Shown: positions 8,986 to 17,164, numbered from the stretch's first letter. The stretch: 64,000 nucleotides of DNA from Halobaculum halobium (GCF_030127145.1 NZ_CP126158.1:2232001-2296000); one strand, 5' to 3'. Numbers and translations are program-made. The notes: generated from the letters alone by a model not told the origin.

Positions 8986-9021
8986 CATTTATTACCCGGG
9001 CGTGTGGATCGCCCGGGCGTG
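8986..9021 (+). promoter_or_regulatory. Promoter with direct repeat before HTH regulator
   Basis: A TATA element TTTATTA (8988-8994) is followed by two exact copies of the 10-mer CCCGGGCGTG at 8995-9004 and 9012-9021, 17 bases apart; the second copy ends on the GTG start codon. The repeat spans the predicted transcription start and could be a binding site for the encoded regulator. Repeat seen directly; function inferred. Confidence 0.45.
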
Positions 9022-9681
9022 AAAACGCTCGCCCTCCGACTCACTCCCGACGAGGCGTCGACGCACCCGATGCACGCGTTCGTCGCCGAGCACCCCGAGT
9101 TCGGCCCGACTCGACTCCTCCAGTGGAACCCGCGGATCGGCGAGACGAACATCCTGTTGTTCCATATCGACGGTCCGCCCGAACCGTTCCTCCCCGCCCT
9201 AGACGGCGTCGGCACGGCGGAAGTCGTCGAGCCCTCGGCTGAGTCCACCGTCGACGGCTTCTACCTGTACGTCCGCGAGCGCCTCACCGACCGCGACCGC
9301 GGACTCGTCGAGGCGTTCGCCGACGAGAACGTCGTGGTCGTCCCGCCGGTCGTCTACGACACCGACGGCTCGATGCGATTCTCCGTCGTCGGGACCGGCG
9401 ACGCGGTCGGCGGGGCGATCGACCGGACGCCCGAGGGCGTAGACGTGTCGGTCCGCCGGGTTCGCAGCGGCGCCGGCGCGGCAGTCGATCCCGGCGCGGG
9501 ACTCACCGACCGCCAACGGGAGGTGGTCGCCGCCGCCGTCGAGGCCGGCTACTACGAGGAGCCCCGAGAGGCGACGGTGGTGGACGTCGCAGAGCGCCTC
9601 GACTGTGCACCGAGCACGGCGGCCGAGCACATCCGCCGGGCGGAATCGACGCTCGTGCGGGGCGCCGTCGACGATCGGTAA
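9019..9681 (+). CDS. Bacterio-opsin activator-type HTH regulator
   Basis: A 220-aa DNA-binding protein. The C-terminal domain (from LTDRQREVVAAAVEAGYY, about residue 163, to RRAESTLV) is the HTH_10 type found in Bat, DmsR and many haloarchaeal regulators, with recognition helix region CAPSTAAEHIRR. The N-terminal 150 residues form the poorly conserved alpha/beta sensor-like region common in this family. GTG 9019 (VKTLALRLTP) is chosen because a TATA element lies about 28 bases upstream; GTG 9004 is an alternative. Divergent from the orphan nuoCD, so regulation of that gene is a possibility without direct evidence. Confidence 0.85.
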   Translation: MKTLALRLTPDEASTHPMHAFVAEHPEFGPTRLLQWNPRIGETNILLFHIDGPPEPFLPALDGVGTAEVVEPSAESTVDGFYLYVRERLTDRDRGLVEAFADENVVVVPPVVYDTDGSMRFSVVGTGDAVGGAIDRTPEGVDVSVRRVRSGAGAAVDPGAGLTDRQREVVAAAVEAGYYEEPREATVVDVAERLDCAPSTAAEHIRRAESTLVRGAVDDR

Positions 9682-9800
9682 CGCCCGGCGGAACGCGGCG
9701 CCCTCACTCGCGCCGCTCGACGGCCGGAACCGCGTGCGGGCCACCGTCCGACACTGCCGTCGGCAGGGCGCTTATGCCCTCCGGCGAGCAACTTCACGAC

Positions 9801-10616
9801 ATGACCGGACTCGCGCTCGACTCGACCCAACTCGACCGCTACTCGCGCCACATCATCCTCGACGAGGTCGGCCCCGAGGGCCAGCAGGCGCTGCTGGAGG
9901 GCTCCGCCCTGGTCGTCGGTGCCGGCGGGCTCGGCTCACCGGTCATCCAGTACCTCGCGGCCGCCGGGGTCGGCCGAATCGGAGTCGTCGACGACGACGA
10001 GGTGGAGCGGTCGAACCTCCAGCGGCAGATCATCCACGCCGACGCGGACGTGGGCAGGCCGAAAGCCGACTCCGCCGCCGAGTACGTCCGCCGACTCAAC
10101 CCCGACGTGGACGTGGAGCCCCGCGAGACGCGCCTCGACCCCGACAACGCGGCGGACCTGATCGCCGAGTACGACGTCGTCGTCGACGCGTCAGACAACT
10201 TCAGTACGCGCTATCTCGTCAACGACGTGGCGCGCCTGACCGACACCCCGGTCGCCCACGGCTCAATCTACAAGTTCGAGGGGCAGGTGACGACCCTGGT
10301 GCCGGGGGGTCCGTGCTACCGCTGTCTGTTCCCCGAGGCGCCCGAGCCCGGGGAGATCCCCGACTGCGCGAGCACGGGCGTGCTGGGCGTCCTCCCCGGA
10401 ACCGTGGGCTGCATCCAGGCGACGGAGGCCGTGAAGCTCCTGCTCGATGCGGGCGAGGTGCTGGACGGCCGGCTCCTGTTTTACGACGCCATGGACACGA
10501 CGTTCGAGACGGTGCCGTACCGACGCAACCCGGACTGCCCGGTGTGCGGCGACGACGCGATCGACTCCATCGAGGGAATCGACTACGACCACGGCTGCAG
10601 CGTTACCGCCGACTGA
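9801..10616 (+). CDS. ubaA: E1-like ubiquitin/SAMP-activating adenylyltransferase
   Basis: A 271-aa MoeB/ThiF/E1-like enzyme, nearly the length of Haloferax UbaA, which adenylates SAMP ubiquitin-like proteins for conjugation, tRNA thiolation and molybdopterin sulfur transfer. Visible are the ATP loop VGAGGLGSPV (about 37-46), the acidic loop VDDDEVERSNLQRQI, DASDNFSTR, the zinc ligands CYRC and CPVC, and the catalytic-cysteine segment PDCASTGVLG with Cys near residue 189, matching the known active-site position of UbaA. The ATG at 9801 has a TATA-like CTTATG about 28 bases upstream. Stands alone on the plus strand. Confidence 0.95.
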   Translation: MTGLALDSTQLDRYSRHIILDEVGPEGQQALLEGSALVVGAGGLGSPVIQYLAAAGVGRIGVVDDDEVERSNLQRQIIHADADVGRPKADSAAEYVRRLNPDVDVEPRETRLDPDNAADLIAEYDVVVDASDNFSTRYLVNDVARLTDTPVAHGSIYKFEGQVTTLVPGGPCYRCLFPEAPEPGEIPDCASTGVLGVLPGTVGCIQATEAVKLLLDAGEVLDGRLLFYDAMDTTFETVPYRRNPDCPVCGDDAIDSIEGIDYDHGCSVTAD

Positions 10617-10726
10617 ACGCGGCTCGGGCGGGACACGCCGGCGGTGAGCCGGCATCGGCGACCCGCCTTCCCTCTCGCGGTGCCGGCTTCGGTCCGTTTT
10701 TCCTCCCCGCTGTCGACGGCGGGCGT

Positions 10727-10768
10727 ATGGACGACGCAGCAGCGCGAGCCGAGCGGGGTGAGCGATGA
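10727..10768 (+). CDS. Possible 13-aa leader peptide before thioesterase
   Basis: A 13-codon ORF (MDDAAARAERGER) whose TGA overlaps the next gene's ATG as ATGA at 10765-10768. A T-rich TATA candidate (GTTTTTC, 10696-10702) lies 28 bases before this ATG, so a leaderless transcript would start on the leader ORF, and a GGTGA Shine-Dalgarno-like stretch (10757-10761) inside it precedes the thioesterase ATG. Suggests translational coupling; could also be chance. Confidence 0.35.
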   Translation: MDDAAARAERGER

Positions 10769-11205
10769 CCGTCGCGGACCTACTCAACGGGATGCCGTTC
10801 GCCGACCACCTCGGGATGGAGGTGGTGGAGGCCGCAGAGGGGCGCGCGGTCGTCGAACTCCCGATGCACGAGGACCTCTCCTCGGTCCCGGGCCGTCAGA
10901 TCGCTCACGGCGGCGTCACGTACGCGTTGGCGGACACGGCTGCGGGCGCGGCGGTCATCTCCTTGCACCACAAGCCGACACCGACTGTCGACATGCGGAT
11001 GGACTACCTCGCGCCGGCGACGACCGACCTGCGCGCGGAGGCGACCGTCGTCCGCGACGGCGGCAGCGTCGCCACCGCGGAGGTACGGATCGAGGACGTG
11101 GACGGGACGCACGTCGCCGACGCGCGCGGGACGTTCAAGACGGGCGGCGGCGGCGACGGCGGCGCGTGGGGCGTCACCCCCGGCGACGACTCGCTGGCGG
11201 AGTAG
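10765..11205 (+). CDS. PaaI-type hotdog-fold thioesterase
   Basis: A 146-aa single hotdog-domain protein. The segment RQIAHGGVTYALADTAAGAA (about residues 47-66) is the HGG active-site loop and following hydrophobic helix of PaaI/acyl-CoA thioesterases; TPTVDMRMDYLAPA is the central strand. The last 20 residues are a glycine/acid tail outside the domain. It likely hydrolyses aromatic or acyl-CoA esters; substrate unknown. Start ATG 10765 overlaps the stop of a possible 13-codon leader ORF and has GGTGA upstream. Located just upstream of citrate synthase but with a separate promoter region between. Confidence 0.88.
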   Translation: MTVADLLNGMPFADHLGMEVVEAAEGRAVVELPMHEDLSSVPGRQIAHGGVTYALADTAAGAAVISLHHKPTPTVDMRMDYLAPATTDLRAEATVVRDGGSVATAEVRIEDVDGTHVADARGTFKTGGGGDGGAWGVTPGDDSLAE

Positions 11206-11303
11206 TCCGTCGCGGTCGGGGCGCAGCGGCGTCGCGCCCGGTGGAGTGTGTGGGTTCTTCCCGAAAGATAACGCTTTTCGGCCGCCCCTCGGAAGTCCGA
11301 GGT

Positions 11304-12440
11304 ATGTCCGACGAACTCAAGCGGGGACTGGAGGGCGTCCTCGTCGCCGAGTCCGACCTCAGCTTCATCGACGGTGACGAGGGCAAACTCGTCTACCGCG
11401 GCTACGCCATCGAGGACCTCGCTCAGCACGCCTCCTACGAGGAGACGCTGTTCCTCCTGTGGAACGGGGACCTGCCGACGGCGTCGGAGCTGTCGGCGTT
11501 CGAAGACGCGATGAGCGCCGAGCGCGGGCTCGACGACGACACGCTTGAGACGGTCACGCGCCTCGCGGAGGCCGACGAGGAACCGATGGCGGCGATGCGC
11601 ACCGCGGCCTCGGCGCTGTCGGCCGCCGACCCCGACACCGACGCCGACCCGACGGACCCCGAGGCGAACGTCCGGAAGGCCCGCCGCATCACGGCGAAGC
11701 TGCCGACGGCGCTGGCGGCGTTCGCGCGCGTCCGCGACGGGGATGAGCCGGTCGAGCCGCGCGAGGATCTCGACCACGCCGAGAACTTCCTGTACATGCT
11801 CAACGGCGAGGTGCCCGACGAGGTCACCGCCGACGTGTTCGACCAGGCGCTCGTGCTTCACGCCGACCACGGCCTCAACGCGTCCACCTTCTCGGCGACG
11901 GTGACGGCCTCCACGCTCGCGGACATGCACTCGGCGATCACCGCCGCCGTCGGCACGCTCTCCGGGAGCCTCCACGGCGGGGCCAACGCGAACGTGATGC
12001 GGATGCTCCAGGAGATCGACGAGGCGGACCAGGAGCCCGTCGAGTGGGTGACGCAGGCACTGGAAGAGGGCCGTCGCGTCGCCGGCTTCGGCCACCGCGT
12101 GTACAACGTGAAGGACCCGCGCGCGAAGATCCTCGGCGACCGCTCGGAGGCGCTGGGCGAGGCCGCCGGCGACCGCAAGTGGTACGAGATGAGCGTCGCC
12201 ATCGAGGAGTACATGGCCGAGGAGAAGGGTCTCGCGCCCAACGTCGACTTCTACTCGGCGACGACGTACTACCAGATGGGCATCCCGATCGACATCTACA
12301 CGCCCATCTTCGCGGTCTCGCGGGTCGGCGGGTGGGCCGCCCACGTGATGGAGCAGTACGAGGATAACCGCCTGATCCGGCCGCGCGCCCGCTACGTCGG
12401 CGAGAAAGACGCCGAGTGGACGCCCCTCGACGAGCGATAG
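11304..12440 (+). CDS. citZ: Citrate synthase
   Basis: A 378-aa type II-like small citrate synthase that condenses acetyl-CoA with oxaloacetate at the entry of the TCA cycle. Catalytic residues are visible as His in GSLHGGANANV (about residue 223), His in GFGHRVYNV (about 262) and Asp in APNVDFYSA. The N-terminus MSDELKRGLEGVLVAESDL matches haloarchaeal homologues. An acidic insert (ADPDTDADPTDPEANV, about 110-127) is a halophilic trait. The ATG follows a T-rich element (CGCTTTT, about 11271) by some 30 bases. Confidence 0.96.
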   Translation: MSDELKRGLEGVLVAESDLSFIDGDEGKLVYRGYAIEDLAQHASYEETLFLLWNGDLPTASELSAFEDAMSAERGLDDDTLETVTRLAEADEEPMAAMRTAASALSAADPDTDADPTDPEANVRKARRITAKLPTALAAFARVRDGDEPVEPREDLDHAENFLYMLNGEVPDEVTADVFDQALVLHADHGLNASTFSATVTASTLADMHSAITAAVGTLSGSLHGGANANVMRMLQEIDEADQEPVEWVTQALEEGRRVAGFGHRVYNVKDPRAKILGDRSEALGEAAGDRKWYEMSVAIEEYMAEEKGLAPNVDFYSATTYYQMGIPIDIYTPIFAVSRVGGWAAHVMEQYEDNRLIRPRARYVGEKDAEWTPLDER

Positions 12441-12545
12441 GCGGTAGCGAGCTCCGGTCGATCGGGTTTCGGCGCTATGGCTCCCGAGACGCGTGTTCGC
12501 ACGCGTCCGAGCAACGGTTATGTCCTCTGCGGCTGTACGTGTAGT

Positions 12546-12806
12546 ATGGCTCTCAAGATCAAAACCCCACGAAGCGACGAGTACAGCGAGTACGCCGAGA
12601 AGGTCCGAAGCGAGGCTCGGAGCCGAGCCGGCGAGCGCGGCGCGCTCGTGCGCCACGAGGTCGGCGACCGCATGTTCGACCTCATGACCGACTACTTCCC
12701 CGAGGAGTACGCCGCGCGGCGTCGCGAGGAGCTGATCCGCACGTTCGGCGTCGGCGTCGCCGTCGGCTTCCTCGGACGGGAGGCGGTGCGCTACGCGCGT
12801 CGCTGA
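12546..12806 (+). CDS. Small hypothetical protein with hydrophobic C-terminus
   Basis: An 86-aa protein starting MALKIKTPRSDEYSEYAEK. The first two thirds are charged and helical; residues about 66-80 (FGVGVAVGFLGREAV) are moderately hydrophobic. No family recognised. ATG 12546 is preferred because TTATG about 30 bases upstream can serve as a TATA element for a leaderless message. It lies alone between citrate synthase and the convergent MATE gene. Confidence 0.65.
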   Translation: MALKIKTPRSDEYSEYAEKVRSEARSRAGERGALVRHEVGDRMFDLMTDYFPEEYAARRREELIRTFGVGVAVGFLGREAVRYARR

Positions 12807-12892
12807 GGCGACAACTCACACTGCTCCCGGACTGCGGCGTCTGACTGACCGCCTCGATTTTGTCGCTACCGTTTCCGTGAGCGCCGCGGCTC

Positions 12893-14287
12893 TCACGAGC
12901 TCTCGGTCTCCGCTCCGGTTTCGCCCCCCTCGGTACCGCGTTCGGCCATCATCTCGGCGGCCCGCGACGCCCAGTCCGTGTACCGGAATCCCCAGAGGAC
13001 GATCACGGCCATACAGACGTACTGGAGCCCGACTGCGAGGTATGCGCCCCGCGCCCCGAAGCCGAGCAGGTCGCCGACGACGTACGTCGTGCCGAGCAGG
13101 AAGCCGAAGGTGCCGACGAGGCGTCCGACGAGCGGCACTCGCGTCTCGCTGGCGCCCTGCAGCGCGCCGGAGAGCACGGTGAAACCCACCAGGAACGCGG
13201 CGGTCGCGCCGTACACCCGGGCGAACGCGACCGCGTGCGGAACGGTTCCGGGGTCGTCTGTGAACACCGCGACGAACGCGGGCGCGAGCGCGACCAAGAG
13301 GACGCCGATGACCCCGACGGTCGCGAGTCCGAGTCCCGTCACCGCGTAGCCGTTGTACCGCGCGCCGGCGGCGTCGCCGTCGCCCAGCGACTGGCCGACG
13401 ACGACGCTGGCGGCGACGTTGTAGCCGCGCGAGAGCGGCCCGGTCACCTGCTGGTACATTCGGCGACCGATCTGGAAGCCGGCGTTGACCTCGGTGCCGA
13501 ATCCGAGCAGGAGGGCGTTGAAGGGGAACTCGGCGATCGTCGCCGAGAAGCCCTCCAGCACCCGGGGCGCGGAGACGCGCACGAGCTGGCGGGCGATCAC
13601 CGTATCGCGGGGACGGACGAGGCTCGCGTCGGCCCACGAGGTCGCCATGGCCGCGAGCAGGAGGGCGGCGGTGAGCACGTTCGCGGCGGCGGTGGCGATG
13701 CCGACGCCGACGATGTCGAGTCGCGGCGCGCCGAACAGGCCGAGGCCGAGCACGACCGACCCGGCGATGTTGAGCGCGTTCGCGGCCACGTTCACGTACA
13801 TCGGCGTTCGGGTGTCGCCGGTACCCTGCAGCGAGCGCGCGCCGATGAGCGCGACGTGGCGCGCGGGCGCGGTCGCGAACACGATAGCGAGGTACGTCCC
13901 GCCCAGCGCGGCGGTGTTCGCATCGGCGCCAAGGAGCGCGATGATCGGCTCGCCGAGGAACAGTCCGATGAACACGAACGGGACCCCCGCGAGCAGGCCC
14001 ATGAGCACCGCCTGGGTGACGGCCTCGTCGCGGTTGGCGTCGGCGGCCGCACCGGTGTCCTGGCTGGAGAGCGCGATCGCGCCCCCGCCGAGGCCCAGCC
14101 CGATCCGAAGGGGGAACCGCGCGTACAGGTCCGCGAGCCCGATCGCGACGACCGCGGCGGGAGAGAACTGCGCGGTAACGATGATGTCGGTCGTCCGCAT
14201 CGCGGTGCGGAACGTCTGCTCGGCCATCACGGGCCACGCGAGCGAAAGCACGCGGCGCCAGACGCCGAGCAGTCGCTCGCGATCCAT
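12893..14287 (-). CDS. MATE family efflux transporter
   Basis: A 464-aa polytopic membrane protein with twelve predicted hydrophobic helices in two repeated halves, as in multidrug and toxic compound extrusion (MATE/DinF) antiporters. Landmarks are AWPVMAEQTFRTAMRTTDII in helix 1 and GFQIGRRMYQQVTGPLSRG at the start of the second half. It presumably exports organic cations or metabolites in exchange for sodium or protons; substrate unknown. ATG 14287 (MDRERLLGVWRRVL) places a short charged N-terminus before helix 1. The C-terminus is acidic. Divergent from the gamma-glutamylcyclotransferase-like gene. Confidence 0.92.
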   Translation of the reverse strand: MDRERLLGVWRRVLSLAWPVMAEQTFRTAMRTTDIIVTAQFSPAAVVAIGLADLYARFPLRIGLGLGGGAIALSSQDTGAAADANRDEAVTQAVLMGLLAGVPFVFIGLFLGEPIIALLGADANTAALGGTYLAIVFATAPARHVALIGARSLQGTGDTRTPMYVNVAANALNIAGSVVLGLGLFGAPRLDIVGVGIATAAANVLTAALLLAAMATSWADASLVRPRDTVIARQLVRVSAPRVLEGFSATIAEFPFNALLLGFGTEVNAGFQIGRRMYQQVTGPLSRGYNVAASVVVGQSLGDGDAAGARYNGYAVTGLGLATVGVIGVLLVALAPAFVAVFTDDPGTVPHAVAFARVYGATAAFLVGFTVLSGALQGASETRVPLVGRLVGTFGFLLGTTYVVGDLLGFGARGAYLAVGLQYVCMAVIVLWGFRYTDWASRAAEMMAERGTEGGETGAETESS

Positions 14288-14399
14288 ATCGACCCCCTCG
14301 TCCGGACTCGGTTTGGCGGTTCCGGAAGCGGCACGGCCTGGAATGGTGTCTCGGCTTTCACCCCCAAACAGCCAAGCCCGCGGGCGGGCTGTGGCCGAC

Positions 14400-14900
14400 A
14401 TGGACGTCTTCGTGTACGGGACGCTGACCGAACCAGCCCACGTTCGCGAACTGCTCGACTCGTTCGCGTACGTCGGCGCCGCGACCCTCTCGGGACTGCG
14501 CGTCGTCGAGGGCCGCTACCCGACGCTCGCGCCGCCGTCGGAGACCGTCGATGCCGGCGGTGACGCCGACGGCGACGCCATCGACGGGACCGGCCCCGTG
14601 GGAGCCGACAGCGACACCGGAATCAGCGTCGACGCGGCGGTCGGCGGTCGGCTGCTGCGCACCGACGAGATAGCGGCGCTCGACGCGTACGAACGTGTCA
14701 ACGACGGCCTGTACACGCGTGTCTCGGTCCCGCTGGTCGCGCCCGACGGCACGCGGCGGGGCGAGGCTGCGGTGTACGTCGGCGATCCCGAGCGACTCGA
14801 CGCGCCGGCGTCCTGGCCGGGATCGGGCCCCTTCGAGGCGCGCGTCGCGCGCACGGTCCGCGACCGCGGTGTCACGGTTCGGATACAGCCGCAAGGTTGA
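14400..14900 (+). CDS. Gamma-glutamylcyclotransferase-like protein
   Basis: A 166-aa protein of the GGCT/AIG2-like (BtrG) fold. The N-terminus MDVFVYGTLTEPAHV carries the family's YGTL loop, and DAYERVNDGLYTRVSV supplies the expected catalytic glutamate region. An acidic low-complexity insert (about residues 49-78, rich in Asp and Gly) interrupts the core between the second strand and VGGRLLRTDE. Proteins of this fold cyclise gamma-glutamyl amines; the substrate here is unknown, and haloarchaea use gamma-glutamylcysteine rather than glutathione. Confidence 0.82.
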   Translation: MDVFVYGTLTEPAHVRELLDSFAYVGAATLSGLRVVEGRYPTLAPPSETVDAGGDADGDAIDGTGPVGADSDTGISVDAAVGGRLLRTDEIAALDAYERVNDGLYTRVSVPLVAPDGTRRGEAAVYVGDPERLDAPASWPGSGPFEARVARTVRDRGVTVRIQPQG

Positions 14901-14986
14901 AGCGCGCGACGCGAAGCGGACAAGCGTCTGACGGCGGTACTACGGGACCGCTGTCTTGCGGTTTTACTTACACTCCGCGTGACTTA

Positions 14987-15040
14987 CCTTTTTATACTCG
15001 GGGTGCCTGTCTCCTGTTGCACGTCACACGCGTGCATTCC
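14987..15040 (+). promoter_or_regulatory. Strong TATA box and hairpin with no adjacent ORF
   Basis: In the 269-base gap before ilvA, TTTTATAC (14990-14997) is one of the best TATA boxes of the window. About 25 bases on, a hairpin GCACG-(7 nt)-CGTGC occupies 15019-15035 followed by a pyrimidine run. No convincing ORF follows. It may start a small RNA or a 150-nt leader of ilvA, which also has a weaker TATA (CGATAC, about 15138) of its own. Confidence 0.4.
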
Positions 15041-15169
15041 CCCTCTTTCCCCACTTGACACCGCCAGCCGTCGGCTCGCGAGCGCGTCGTCGGGCCGCCG
15101 GCGACGGCAGGCGGCCGGCTCGGCTGCGGTGACCACAACCGATACACCGGCGACCGGCGAAGCCCGGGT

Positions 15170-16381
15170 ATGCTTGGCTACGAGGACGTGCTCGCCGCCC
15201 GCGAGCACGTCGAACAGGTCGCGGTACGGACCCCTCTGAACTACTCGTTCAGCTTCTCGGAGCTGACAGGGGCGGACGTCCACCTGAAGCTGGAGAACAC
15301 CCAGCGGACCGGCGCGTTCAAGATCCGCGGCGCGATGAACCGGATCGCCGCCCTCAGCGACGAGGAGCGCGAGCGCGGCGTCGTCACCGCCAGCGCCGGC
15401 AACCACGCCCAGGGGGTCGCGCTCGCGGCCACGCGGGCTGGCGTCGATTCGACGATCGTGATGCCGAAGTACGCGCCCGTCTCGAAGGTCGAGGCGACCA
15501 AACGCTACGGCGGCGACGTCGTCCTCCACGGAATCGACTACGACGAAGCGCAGGAACGCGCCCACGAGATCGAGCGGACGGAGGACAAAGTGTACGTCCA
15601 CGCCTTCGAGGACGAACGCGTGATGGCCGGTCAGGGGACGATCGGTGTAGAGATCGCCGAGCAGTGCCCCGAGGTGGACACGGTCGTCGTCCCCATCGGC
15701 GGCGGCGGGCTCATCTCCGGGGTTGCGACGGCGCTGAAGGGCGCGCTCGACGACGTGCGCGTCGTCGGCGTGCAGGCGGCGGGGGCCGACTCGGCCGCGC
15801 GCTCGGTGCGGGAGGGACGCCGCGTCGAACTGCCGGGCGTCGACACCGTCGCCGACGGCATCGCGGTGCGGGAGGTCGGCGAGCACACGTTCCCGTACAT
15901 CCGCGAGCGCGTCGACGAGGTGGTGACCGTCGACGACGAGGCGATCGCCGAGGCGCTCACGCTCCTGCTGGAGCGGTCGAAGACGGTCGTCGAGGGCGCC
16001 GGCGCGGTCGCGCTCGCGGCGGTGCTTGAGGAGACGTTCGACTACGAGGAAGACGAGGTGATCGTCCCCGCGCTGTGCGGCGGGAACATCGACATGAACA
16101 CGCTGATCACGGTGATCCTCCGCGGGCTGGTGCGGATGGGTCGCTACCTCAAGGTCTCGCTGGAGCTGAAGGACCGCCCCGGAGAACTGGAGCGCGTTGC
16201 GGGGATCATCGCCCGCGAGGACGCCAACGTGTACGCGCTGAGCCACGATCGAACCTCCCGCGATATCGCCGTCGACGCAGCTGACTTGGAGATCGAACTG
16301 GAGACCCACGGCGACGAACACGCCGCCCGCGTCGTCGCCGCGCTGGAGGAGGCCGGGTACGACGTGGAGATCGAAGCGTAG
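15170..16381 (+). CDS. ilvA: Threonine ammonia-lyase (threonine/serine dehydratase)
   Basis: A 403-aa PLP enzyme deaminating threonine to 2-oxobutanoate. The PLP lysine is in GAFKIRGA (K51), the phosphate loop is GGGGLISG near residue 179, and the core motifs TASAGNHAQGVALA and VPALCGGNIDMN are present. The C-terminal ACT domain (about 323-403, starting LKVSLELKDRPGELERVA) suggests allosteric control. Size with one ACT domain matches the short, catabolic-type enzyme that also deaminates serine; a role in isoleucine synthesis is equally possible. RidA is encoded next, consistent with removal of the reactive enamine products. Confidence 0.95.
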   Translation: MLGYEDVLAAREHVEQVAVRTPLNYSFSFSELTGADVHLKLENTQRTGAFKIRGAMNRIAALSDEERERGVVTASAGNHAQGVALAATRAGVDSTIVMPKYAPVSKVEATKRYGGDVVLHGIDYDEAQERAHEIERTEDKVYVHAFEDERVMAGQGTIGVEIAEQCPEVDTVVVPIGGGGLISGVATALKGALDDVRVVGVQAAGADSAARSVREGRRVELPGVDTVADGIAVREVGEHTFPYIRERVDEVVTVDDEAIAEALTLLLERSKTVVEGAGAVALAAVLEETFDYEEDEVIVPALCGGNIDMNTLITVILRGLVRMGRYLKVSLELKDRPGELERVAGIIAREDANVYALSHDRTSRDIAVDAADLEIELETHGDEHAARVVAALEEAGYDVEIEA

Positions 16382-16469
16382 CGTCGGCCCCGCCGGAGCG
16401 GCTCGTCCGCGACGGCGGATCGACCGCACTCCCCCGCGATTTATGCGCCGGCCGGACGGAGTCTCGCTC

Positions 16470-16850
16470 ATGAAGGAGATCGTCTCCACCGACGAGGCGC
16501 CGGCGGCGGTCGGCGCGTACAGCCAGGCGACGACGAACGGCGACCTCATGTTCACGGCGGGGCAGATCCCGCTGACGACAGGCGGCGAACTGAAGAACGA
16601 CGCACCGATCGCCGAGCAGACGGAGCTCGCGCTCGATAACCTCCTCGCGGTCGTCGCGGAGGCGGGTGCGGACGCCTCGGACGTCCTGAAGACGACGGTG
16701 TTCCTCGCGGACATCGACGACTTCGAGGCGATGAACGAGACGTACGCCACCTACTTCGACGAGGAGCCGCCGGCGCGCTCGGCGGTGCAGGCGGGCGCGC
16801 TCCCGAAGGGCGTCGGCGTCGAGATCGAGGCGGTCGTCGACGTGTCGTAG
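16470..16850 (+). CDS. ridA: RidA family 2-iminobutanoate/2-iminopropanoate deaminase
   Basis: A 126-aa YjgF/YER057c/UK114 protein. The N-terminus MKEIVSTDEAPAAVGAYSQA, the loop FTAGQIPL and the conserved arginine in PPARSAVQAGALPKG (about residue 104) place it among active imine deaminases. It hydrolyses the enamine/imine intermediates released by threonine and serine dehydratases, protecting PLP enzymes. It lies 88 bases after ilvA on the same strand, a functional pairing. The stop codon is directly followed by the GTG start of a small membrane protein. Confidence 0.94.
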   Translation: MKEIVSTDEAPAAVGAYSQATTNGDLMFTAGQIPLTTGGELKNDAPIAEQTELALDNLLAVVAEAGADASDVLKTTVFLADIDDFEAMNETYATYFDEEPPARSAVQAGALPKGVGVEIEAVVDVS

Positions 16851-17054
16851 GTGTCCCGCGAGAAGTCGGCGCTGCTGTGGGGCGCAGTCGGGCTGTTGGT
16901 CGTGCTCGCGGGCGGGCAGGCGCTGGTGTTGCTGGGGCCGGGGCTTCCGTTCGGGTTCGCGGAACTGTTCGCGCTCGCGGTGGCCGTAGGCGGGGTCGTC
17001 ACCGGCGCGTCGTACGGTCTCGAGCATCGACTGACGCGGAAGGGACAGGCTTAA
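16851..17054 (+). CDS. Small two-helix membrane protein abutting ridA
   Basis: A 67-aa protein starting with GTG (MSREKSALLWGAVGLL) immediately after the ridA stop codon, no bases between, so translation is likely coupled. Two hydrophobic segments (about residues 8-28 and 34-52) joined by a short LGPGLPFGF turn, with a basic C-terminus (HRLTRKGQA). No family recognised. Its position in an ilvA-ridA unit hints at a link with amino-acid metabolism or transport, but this is speculation. Confidence 0.7.
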   Translation: MSREKSALLWGAVGLLVVLAGGQALVLLGPGLPFGFAELFALAVAVGGVVTGASYGLEHRLTRKGQA

Positions 17055-17059
17055 AACTC
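17049..17059 (+). promoter_or_regulatory. TATA box of tRNA-Ser
   Basis: GCTTAAAACTC, overlapping the stop of the preceding small ORF, lies 29 bases upstream of the first tRNA base, the expected archaeal promoter position. Confidence 0.6.
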
Positions 17060-17082
17060 ACAGCGGGGTAGGATCGATGCGA

Positions 17083-17164
17083 GCCAGGATGGCCGAGTGG
17101 TAAGGCGCACGCCTGGAAAGCGTGTTCCCCTATGGGATCCAGGGTTCAAATCCCTGTCCTGGCG
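17083..17164 (+). tRNA. tRNA-Ser (anticodon GGA)
   Basis: Cloverleaf read by eye: acceptor GCCAGGA (17083-17089) pairs with TCCTGGC (17157-17163), discriminator G at 17164. Anticodon stem CACGC/GCGTG encloses CTGGAAA, anticodon GGA, reading serine UCU/UCC. A long variable arm and T-stem CAGGG/CCCTG with loop TTCAAAT are present. No intron and no encoded CCA. A short T run (GTTTT) follows the 3' end and may terminate transcription. Confidence 0.97.
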
